NCBI GenBank assembly: GCA_963976395.1
Contig: CAXBLG010000091.1
Location: forward strand, 1 to 11,779
Source: UBA11612 sp963976395
Lineage (GTDB): Bacteria > Pseudomonadota > Alphaproteobacteria > Rhodospirillales > Rhodospirillaceae
DNA: 11,779 bases
Direction of reading: 5' to 3'
Both the position numbers and the translations under genes were made by a program. Positions within the stretch are counted from its first letter, which is position 1. Every line of letters begins with the position of its first letter. The notes beneath the pieces are model-generated. The model ran no database searches and was not told the origin of the DNA. It saw nothing but the letters and a program-made list of their open reading frames with translations. Of this stretch, positions 7,081 through 11,779 are shown one piece after another.

Positions 7081-7104
7081 CCCTCCCTATGTGGAGGGTT
7101 TTTT
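7081..7104 (+). terminator. Rightward intrinsic terminator before the nozzle-like gene
   Basis: A perfect six-pair GC-rich stem (7081-7086 ccctcc with 7093-7098 ggaggg) around a six-base loop is followed directly by six T (7099-7104). The T tract is on the plus strand only, so it would stop rightward transcription, including antisense transcription through the carbohydrate gene. It lies 17 bases before the nozzle-like start, too close for a separate promoter downstream of it. Confidence 0.72.
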
Positions 7105-7121
7105 ATTGACCTGAGGCATAA

Positions 7122-9236
7122 ATGCCCTACACAAAAATTCAGCTCATCGCCGGTGTTTATAAGGATGACACCCCTCTTGCTGCGGAGGGGTTTTTTATTG
7201 ATGCCGACAAAATTCGATTTGTGAGGGGCAAAGCCCAGACAATCGGCGGGTGGGAGGTCGCGACGGAGGCGTTGGTATTCGGCGTTTGTCGTGGTTTGCA
7301 CGCTTGGCGAGATAACGCCGGTTTAAGTCTTGCCGCCCTGGGCACCCATACGCACTTGCAGGCCTATTTCGATGGAGAACTTTACGATATTTCTCCCGTC
7401 CTTTCACGCGGTAGATTGACGGATCCGTTTTCAACGGTCGCGTCGTCGGCTGATGTAAGCGTGACGGATGCCGGGCACGGCCGGGCCAAGGGAGATCGAG
7501 TGAGGTTCGTCAATGCTACGGCCGTTGGCGGCATCACGATAGAGGGTGAGTACATCGTGGCCGAAGTCTCGGACTCCGACACCTACTCGGTTACTCACTC
7601 TAGCCCTGCGAGTTCCACGGCCGGACCAGGCGGTGGCGTGGTGGACTATGATTATATGCTGCCCGCCGGGCTAGCGGATGGAACCGGCGGGGCAGGCTAT
7701 GGCACCGGTGCGTACAGTGTCGGCGGATACGGACTTCCATCATCAACCGTGTACTATCCACGCACCTGGAGCCTCGACAATTGGGGGCAAAACCTTTTGG
7801 CCTGTCCCCGCGGCGGCGGACTGTATGAATGGGCGCCGATATTTTCTGAGGCCGAATTGATTACGAATGGCGGCTTCGATACCGACAGCGATTGGACGAA
7901 GGGTAGCGGTTGGAGCATTGCGGCGGGCGTTGCGACAAAATCCGTAGCCGCGGCCAGCGGTCTCGAACAGGAGATCACCCTCTCCCCTAGCGCCTACTTT
8001 CTCATTGAATTTGACTACACGCGGTCCGCTGGCAGTTTGCAGCCCAAAATTGGGGCCACGAACATAGGGGCGGCCCTATCCGACGCGTCAGGCCACGTGC
8101 AGGAAGTCATTTTTTCGGCGTCCGGTACCCTCAAGTTTCATGGCGATGCTTCGTTTGCCGGCAGCGTTGATAACGTGATGGTTACGCAATTGCTATCGGC
8201 TCAACAGGTGCCTGGGGCTCCTCTTGAAAATACGTCGATGATCGTCACCCCGGAACGTATTGTCATGATCGGCGGTACTGTTGAGGCGGGCAGCGACACT
8301 TTCAATCAGCTTCATGTCCGCTGGTCGGATCAAGAGAACAACCAATTATGGACCGCGTCTGCTAGCAATCAGGCTGGGTTTTTTACTTTGGCGAAAGGCG
8401 CGCGTATCGTCAGCATGCGTAACAGCCGTGGCGAAATTTTGATATGGACGGATGAGGGGTTGTACGCCGCCAGGTATGTGCCCGACCCCAATGTGGTTTA
8501 CAGCTTTACGTATCTAGGTTCTGGGTGCGGACTTATTGGGCCCAATGCCGCTGTTGTCGTGAATGGCACTGCCTACTGGATGTCCAATGTGGGTGGTTTC
8601 TGCCGGTATGCCGGAGGAGCGCCGGAAGTTCTGCCAAGTACTGTGCAGCGCGACGTCTTCGCCCATCTTTCGAGAGTCCAGCACGATAAAATTTACGCCT
8701 TCTCAATCTCGGCCCACAACGAAGTGTGGTGGCTATATCCCGACAGCCGGGACGGCAACGAGTGCAGCCGATACATATCCTACAATTATATAGACAACGC
8801 TTGGTCAACAGGAACGTTTGATCGAACCGCCTGGATTGATGCGGGGGCGCTTAGTCATCCGCTTGCGGCATCATCGGACGGCAGTCTCTATTTTCACGAA
8901 AAGGGAAATTCGAATGACGGATCTTCACTTTCGTGGAGTGCCACCAGCGCTGCGATTGATATCGGAGATGGTGATCGCCTGATGCGGATTATGGGCTGCA
9001 TCCCCGATTTTGAAGATTTGGTGGGTGGTGTCACTCTTTCTGTTGATACTTACCGCTATCCAAACACCACGGCACAGACTCACGGCCCATACAGTATCTC
9101 CAACTCGACCGATAAAGTGGATATTCGAGCTGTCGGACGTCAGGCAACGATTCGATTGTCAGGGTCTTCGGCCCCAGCCTTCGTTCGCTTTGGCGCATTG
9201 CGGCTTGATATACGACCAACCGGTATGACTCGGTAA
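7122..9236 (+). CDS. Large tail nozzle / packaged-DNA stabilisation-like protein with inserted lectin-like domain, 704 aa
   Basis: Likely the ring-forming tube protein below the adaptor that closes the head and carries DNA out. The N-terminus (LIAGVYKDDTP, AEGFFIDADKIRFVRGKAQTIGGWE, residues 8-45) and the later blocks DGELYDISPV (84-93), NWGQNLLACPRGGGLYEWAP (220-239), SMIVTPERIVMIGG (372-385), RWSDQEN (400-406) and EVWWLYPDS (534-542) are typical of large beta-propeller-like tail proteins in podovirus-type phages. Residues about 243-357 form an extra domain (ELITNGGFDTDSDWTKGSGW to SVDNVMV) that resembles carbohydrate-binding jelly rolls. GAGG at 7113-7116 is the ribosome binding site. Codons 17-25 contain a terminator-like hairpin. 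P22 gp10-type and SU10 nozzle proteins are the nearest analogues I can name; the exact family is not certain. Confidence 0.78.
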   Translation: MPYTKIQLIAGVYKDDTPLAAEGFFIDADKIRFVRGKAQTIGGWEVATEALVFGVCRGLHAWRDNAGLSLAALGTHTHLQAYFDGELYDISPVLSRGRLTDPFSTVASSADVSVTDAGHGRAKGDRVRFVNATAVGGITIEGEYIVAEVSDSDTYSVTHSSPASSTAGPGGGVVDYDYMLPAGLADGTGGAGYGTGAYSVGGYGLPSSTVYYPRTWSLDNWGQNLLACPRGGGLYEWAPIFSEAELITNGGFDTDSDWTKGSGWSIAAGVATKSVAAASGLEQEITLSPSAYFLIEFDYTRSAGSLQPKIGATNIGAALSDASGHVQEVIFSASGTLKFHGDASFAGSVDNVMVTQLLSAQQVPGAPLENTSMIVTPERIVMIGGTVEAGSDTFNQLHVRWSDQENNQLWTASASNQAGFFTLAKGARIVSMRNSRGEILIWTDEGLYAARYVPDPNVVYSFTYLGSGCGLIGPNAAVVVNGTAYWMSNVGGFCRYAGGAPEVLPSTVQRDVFAHLSRVQHDKIYAFSISAHNEVWWLYPDSRDGNECSRYISYNYIDNAWSTGTFDRTAWIDAGALSHPLAASSDGSLYFHEKGNSNDGSSLSWSATSAAIDIGDGDRLMRIMGCIPDFEDLVGGVTLSVDTYRYPNTTAQTHGPYSISNSTDKVDIRAVGRQATIRLSGSSAPAFVRFGALRLDIRPTGMTR
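7171..7196 (+). terminator. Terminator-like hairpin inside the nozzle-like coding sequence
   Basis: Stem 7171-7176 (cccctc) pairs with 7185-7190 (gagggg), extended by an A-T pair (7170/7191), around an eight-base loop and followed by a T run to 7196. It meets the sequence criteria for an intrinsic terminator but lies at codons 17-25 of an open gene. It shares 14 exact bases, gggttttttattga, with the terminator 92 bases upstream. It may act as an attenuator or be a coincidence of coding sequence. Confidence 0.45.
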
Positions 9237-9245
9237 CAGCGTCGT

Positions 9246-9635
9246 ATGATTGATTTAGTGAAATCAGCCGTGCCGCAATGGTTCCGTGTGCGTCAGTACG
9301 TGCTGCCGGCCCTGGACTTGGCGGCGACCCATGATGAAGCAGATGTTTTGATCGGAATTCTTGAAGGCCATTACCAGCTATGGCCGGGGCACGAGTCCGC
9401 GATTGTGACTGAAATCCGAACCTATCCCAAAATGAAAACGATTCACTTTTGGCTGGTTGGCGGCGCTCTCGATGAAGTGCTGCGCATGGAAGAGTCCATC
9501 GTGAGATGGGCGAGAGGCGCGGGCTGTACACGTGCCACCGCCGCCGGCCGCAAAGGATGGGCACGGGCTCTTAAACATTGGACTTTTCATACCACAACAC
9601 TTTTTAGGGACATATCTCATGAGCAAGGGCGGTAA
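9246..9635 (+). CDS. Conserved phage-type protein, 129 aa, function unknown
   Basis: A compact alpha/beta protein. Recognisable segments are GILEGHYQLWPG (about residues 37-48), a strand KTIHFWLVGGALDEVL (about 64-79) and GCTRATAAGRKGWARAL near 92-108. The layout, a strand with a Gly-Gly turn then a helix and a GR-x-GW segment, faintly recalls GNAT-type folds such as those of small proteins beside phage ejection genes, but no acetyl-CoA loop can be proven. There is no good ribosome binding site before the ATG at 9246, which lies nine bases after the nozzle-like stop, so coupling is likely. Its last 17 bases overlap the next gene. Confidence 0.72.
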   Translation: MIDLVKSAVPQWFRVRQYVLPALDLAATHDEADVLIGILEGHYQLWPGHESAIVTEIRTYPKMKTIHFWLVGGALDEVLRMEESIVRWARGAGCTRATAAGRKGWARALKHWTFHTTTLFRDISHEQGR

Positions 9636-10779
9636 GACGACATCAAAGTCGACAGTTGATGTTCCGGCATGGTGGACGGGAGGCATTCAAGACGCGGTTC
9701 AGATCGGTGAGGATGCATTTAAACCGTACATCTCCAGTCCCGCCGGTGTTCGGGACGGCCTTACGACAGCACAACAGTCGTCACTTGGATTCCTGCAAGA
9801 CAATCTTGCGAAGAATCCGGCAACGTCCGCTATCAGGCAGGCGCAGAGCGATATAGGCACAGTGCAGAGTAGAGTCGGTGATCTCTCGGGTAATCTCCAG
9901 AACATCAACGATACGTATCTGCAAAATTTCGCAAATCAGGGGTCATATACCTTAGCGACATTGGCCAAGAACTATCCTGATCACTATTCAGAAATGCAAC
10001 CGGTCTCGGTGCAATCCGTATCCGCGCCGACGGTTGCCGCAAATCAAGGCGTCGGTTTTATGGATGCCTATAAGAACCCTTATGTCAAAGATGTCGTCGA
10101 TGCGTCCACGGCCGACCTTCAGAACGCATATAAACGCAATCTCGTGGGATCGAACATGGCGGCCGCGGCGGCGGGCGCCTTTGGCGGAGGGCGACATGGT
10201 ATTCGTGACGCGCAAGTGTCAGACGACTATCTGAGGACCTTGGCCAACACGTCTGCGACTCTCAGAAGCCAAGGCTTTGACACAGCGGCGAACTTGGGCA
10301 TGCAGGATGCAAATAGATATCTTGCTGCAGATACGACAAACGCCTCCAACAATCTTGCCGCGCAGCAATTTAACGTGGGGCAAGATTTCGCAGCACAGCA
10401 ATTTAATAATACCATGCAGAACCAACGTCAGATGTTCGATGTGGATGCTGCGTACCGTGGAGATCAGCAGCGATCGGAGGCCGTGGATACTATGCAGAAT
10501 AACCTAGTGACACAGGCGGGGCTCGCCGGACAACAGGCTGGTCTTAGCCAGGATGCCGCTAATCTCGGTATTCAAGAAAATCAAATGGGCCTTGCTAATG
10601 CAGGCGCTGTTATGGACGCCGGGGCGATGCAATTTAATCAGCCGGTGCAGGCCTATCAGAGTCTATTGGCACCTTATGGACTCTCTACGAGTACGTTCGG
10701 TCAGACGACAACGGGGAAAAAGACACCCGGACTCTTAGATTGGGTAAACGCTGTGGGTAGCTTTGAAAAGCCTTGGTAG
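9619..10779 (+). CDS. Ejection / internal virion-like protein, 386 aa
   Basis: Rich in Ala, Gln, Asn and Asp and mostly helical after residue 50, like proteins stored in the head or tail and injected with phage DNA. A conserved core at about 153-235 runs NPYVKDVVDAS, then an Ala-rich AAAAAGAFGGGRHGIRDAQV turn and helix, then RSQGFDTAANLGMQDANRY. A short repeat, AAQQFN, appears at 248 and 258 in a Gln/Asn-rich coiled-coil-like stretch, and the C-terminus is Gly/Thr-rich. AGGGA at 9606-9610 fixes the ATG at 9619; an upstream in-frame ATG at 9532 lies deep in the previous gene. It sits after the nozzle-like gene and before the holin-like gene, as expected for ejection genes. The family assignment is by pattern and position only. 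Confidence 0.74.
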   Translation: MSKGGKTTSKSTVDVPAWWTGGIQDAVQIGEDAFKPYISSPAGVRDGLTTAQQSSLGFLQDNLAKNPATSAIRQAQSDIGTVQSRVGDLSGNLQNINDTYLQNFANQGSYTLATLAKNYPDHYSEMQPVSVQSVSAPTVAANQGVGFMDAYKNPYVKDVVDASTADLQNAYKRNLVGSNMAAAAAGAFGGGRHGIRDAQVSDDYLRTLANTSATLRSQGFDTAANLGMQDANRYLAADTTNASNNLAAQQFNVGQDFAAQQFNNTMQNQRQMFDVDAAYRGDQQRSEAVDTMQNNLVTQAGLAGQQAGLSQDAANLGIQENQMGLANAGAVMDAGAMQFNQPVQAYQSLLAPYGLSTSTFGQTTTGKKTPGLLDWVNAVGSFEKPW

Positions 10780-10831
10780 CTGTCGCACACTAACACTTTG
10801 CCGATGACGGAATTACAACTGGGCGCGAATT

Positions 10832-11116
10832 ATGAATGCTAGACCTCATGAGCCGGGAACCTCAATGTCCGCAGCCTCCTCAATCGCGCGAGAAGTGGTG
10901 AAAGAGTTGTTTTTGCGCTTCGGAATTGATTGTACTAACCCCAACGACGTTAAGGCGTTGCAGGCGGATTTTGCCTATATGCGTAAAGCTCGGACTGGGT
11001 CCGAGGACCTGTTTAGGGTATTAAAACGTAGCGCCATTACCGTGGCGATTGGGGCCTTTGCGTACGCCCTGTGGCAAGGGATCGTGCAACTTGCCAGTGT
11101 TCCGCTGGCGCGGTGA
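10832..11116 (+). CDS. One-helix membrane protein, holin-like, 94 aa
   Basis: An N-terminal soluble helical part contains FGIDCTNPNDVKALQADFAYMRKAR (about residues 30-54). A single hydrophobic segment follows at about 68-88 (SAITVAIGAFAYALWQGIVQ), with a short basic end. This plan, a phrase of the type 'GID..P...Q.DF.Y.RK' before one membrane helix, is common in small phage proteins next to tail genes and often annotated as putative holin or membrane protein. No lysis function has been shown from sequence, and no endolysin is in the window. The ATG at 10832 has no clear ribosome binding site; an in-frame ATG at 10865 has GGGA at 10855-10858 and may be the true start. Confidence 0.68.
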   Translation: MNARPHEPGTSMSAASSIAREVVKELFLRFGIDCTNPNDVKALQADFAYMRKARTGSEDLFRVLKRSAITVAIGAFAYALWQGIVQLASVPLAR

Positions 11117-11135
11117 CGCCTTTTGATGCGTCCTC

Positions 11136-11167
11136 CTGAGGTTTAGTCCCTTTCCTAGAGACCTCAG
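11136..11167. repeat. Seven-base inverted repeat downstream of the holin-like gene
   Basis: CTGAGGT at 11136-11142 is the exact reverse complement of ACCTCAG at 11161-11167, with an 18-base interior. It lies 19 bases after the last rightward virion-block gene, where a terminator would be expected, but no T run follows on either side. It could be a weak RNA hairpin or part of a junction. Confidence 0.4.
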
Positions 11168-11193
11168 ATGTGGTTGAATCTACAGGCAATTAA

Positions 11194-11229
11194 CCACTTT
11201 TTAAGTGATCTGGATCACCGTCAAAGTGG
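11194..11229. promoter_or_regulatory. Concentric 36-bp dyad with CRP-like core, operator candidate
   Basis: Outer arms CCACTTT (11194-11200) and AAAGTGG (11223-11229) and inner arms GTGATC (11205-11210) and GATCAC (11213-11218) share exactly the same centre, between 11211 and 11212. Twenty-six of the 36 bases are self-complementary. The core fits GTGA-N6-TCAC, the half-sites of CRP/FNR-family regulators, and differs by one base from the core of the ideal E. coli CRP site. No T tract follows, so it is not a usual terminator. It lies 51 bases before the lipoprotein ATG, suited to regulating that gene. Confidence 0.55.
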
Positions 11230-11280
11230 GCAAGGGGCGCCCAAAGCGCAATGATAGTCACTGGGATAGTCACGGGGACG

Positions 11281-11779
11281 ATGGTGTCATCACGCCGTCT
11301 TAAAGCAGCGAGTATACGGATTGGTTTGACCGTGTTCGCGGGCATCAGCCTTAGCGCATGCGCCGGGCTGTCTTCGTTGCCCTTTGGGGATGCGCCGAGG
11401 CCAGCGAAAACAACCCCGATAGAGTCCTCCGAACTCGATCCGGTGAACGCTTCACCGATGGCGAACAATTCTGCGCAGGACCCTTTGTTTGTCGCGCCGA
11501 GTGAAGCGGATACGTTTTCGGACGAAGGATCTCGTCGAGTTCCCCTAGGCACGTTGGCAAATTCGTCTTCCAGCGGGACGGCATCACCAATAGAGACTGC
11601 AGCTAGGCCACCTAGTCCAGTCAGCATCACACAGCCAGCATCAGCGGCACCTGCCAGTACGCCGCCTGAGAGTGGACCGGATCAAGCAGTGATGGAGCCC
11701 GAGCTACCGGCCGATGTGTCGTTGGCTGTTGCGCCAGTCCCTCCTGCAACGCCTGTTACAATAACCCATGTACTATTAT
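11281..11779 (+). CDS. Pro/Ser/Ala-rich lipoprotein, N-terminal part, cut by window end
   Basis: The frame is open from the ATG at 11281 to the window end (166 codons, no stop). Residues 1-27 form a lipoprotein signal: a basic start (R5, R6, K8, R13), a hydrophobic core and the lipobox L24-S25-A26-C27. Ala at +2 after the Cys fits outer-membrane sorting. The mature part seen so far is a low-complexity linker rich in Pro, Ser, Ala, Thr and acidic residues, typical of a tether before a folded domain that must lie to the right. An in-frame ATG at 11251 is possible but gives a worse signal. GGGG at 11274-11277 sits close to the ATG. It could be a host gene beside the prophage or a third cargo gene; function unknown. 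Confidence 0.72.
   Translation, partial: MVSSRRLKAASIRIGLTVFAGISLSACAGLSSLPFGDAPRPAKTTPIESSELDPVNASPMANNSAQDPLFVAPSEADTFSDEGSRRVPLGTLANSSSSGTASPIETAARPPSPVSITQPASAAPASTPPESGPDQAVMEPELPADVSLAVAPVPPATPVTITHVLL

Noticed and set aside
9031..9564. Leftward open frame of 177 codons
   Set aside because: Antisense to the ends of the nozzle-like and following genes, with no motif or ribosome binding site.
10363..10406. Short direct repeat encoding AAQQFN twice in the ejection-like gene
   Set aside because: Two imperfect copies in a Gln/Asn-rich coil are ordinary for such proteins and do not form an array.
11190..11630. Leftward open frame of 146 codons
   Set aside because: The plus strand here encodes a clear lipobox signal and a Pro/Ser linker that stays open to the window end; the opposite frame is its shadow.
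1..11779. CRISPR array, tRNA or rRNA genes, insertion sequences
   Set aside because: No regularly spaced repeats, cloverleaf-like sequence with a T-loop, or transposase-like frame was seen on either strand by eye.

Overview
This window looks like the tail end of the structural (virion) gene block of a short-tailed, podovirus-like phage or prophage of a Gram-negative bacterium, most likely a proteobacterium. The evidence is a tight rightward run of small virion-type genes with ATGA/TGATG start-stop overlaps. It includes a head-tail adaptor-like protein, a tail-fibre-like protein with a conserved N-terminus, a 704-residue nozzle/packaged-DNA-stabilisation-like protein, an ejection/internal-virion-like protein and a holin-like one-helix protein. 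Capsid, portal and terminase genes would lie to the left, outside the window. Signal-peptide and lipobox proteins, plus a CRP-like operator, fit a Gram-negative host. The host genus cannot be named from this sequence, nor can an integrated prophage be told from a free phage.

Layout. 1-58: a possible terminator cut by the window edge. 59-688: an unrecognised rightward gene. 696-1355: a leftward gene for a secreted Sel1-repeat protein with its own strong sigma70-type promoter, a typical moron. 1410-5575: rightward block of a small conserved protein, a GT-A-type glycosyltransferase, a partner protein of unknown function, an adaptor, a small virion-type protein, a tail-fibre-like gene with a -1 frameshift, and two small beta-rich proteins. 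5576-5780: non-coding or decayed. 5781-6971: a second leftward moron, an AT-richer gene for a surface-carbohydrate (CDP-glycerol-transferase-like) protein. 7081-7104: a rightward intrinsic terminator just before the nozzle-like gene. 7122-11116: nozzle-like, small conserved, ejection-like and holin-like genes. 11117-11280: a regulatory gap with two inverted repeats, one a concentric 36-bp dyad with a CRP-like core. 11281-end: the start of a proline/serine-rich outer-membrane-type lipoprotein, cut by the window edge.

How it fits together. The rightward genes would build the neck, tail and ejection machinery and contribute to lysis. The two leftward genes are not needed for a virion. They are better explained as cargo that changes the envelope or surface of the lysogen: one exported Sel1 protein and one surface-glycan enzyme. 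The glycosyltransferase and its overlapping partner may modify virion or host glycans. No clearly novel defence system or CRISPR array was seen. The points most worth a second look are the frameshifted tail gene, the paired terminator-like hairpins around the start of the nozzle-like gene, the near-leaderless Sel1 moron, and the nested dyad before the lipoprotein gene.
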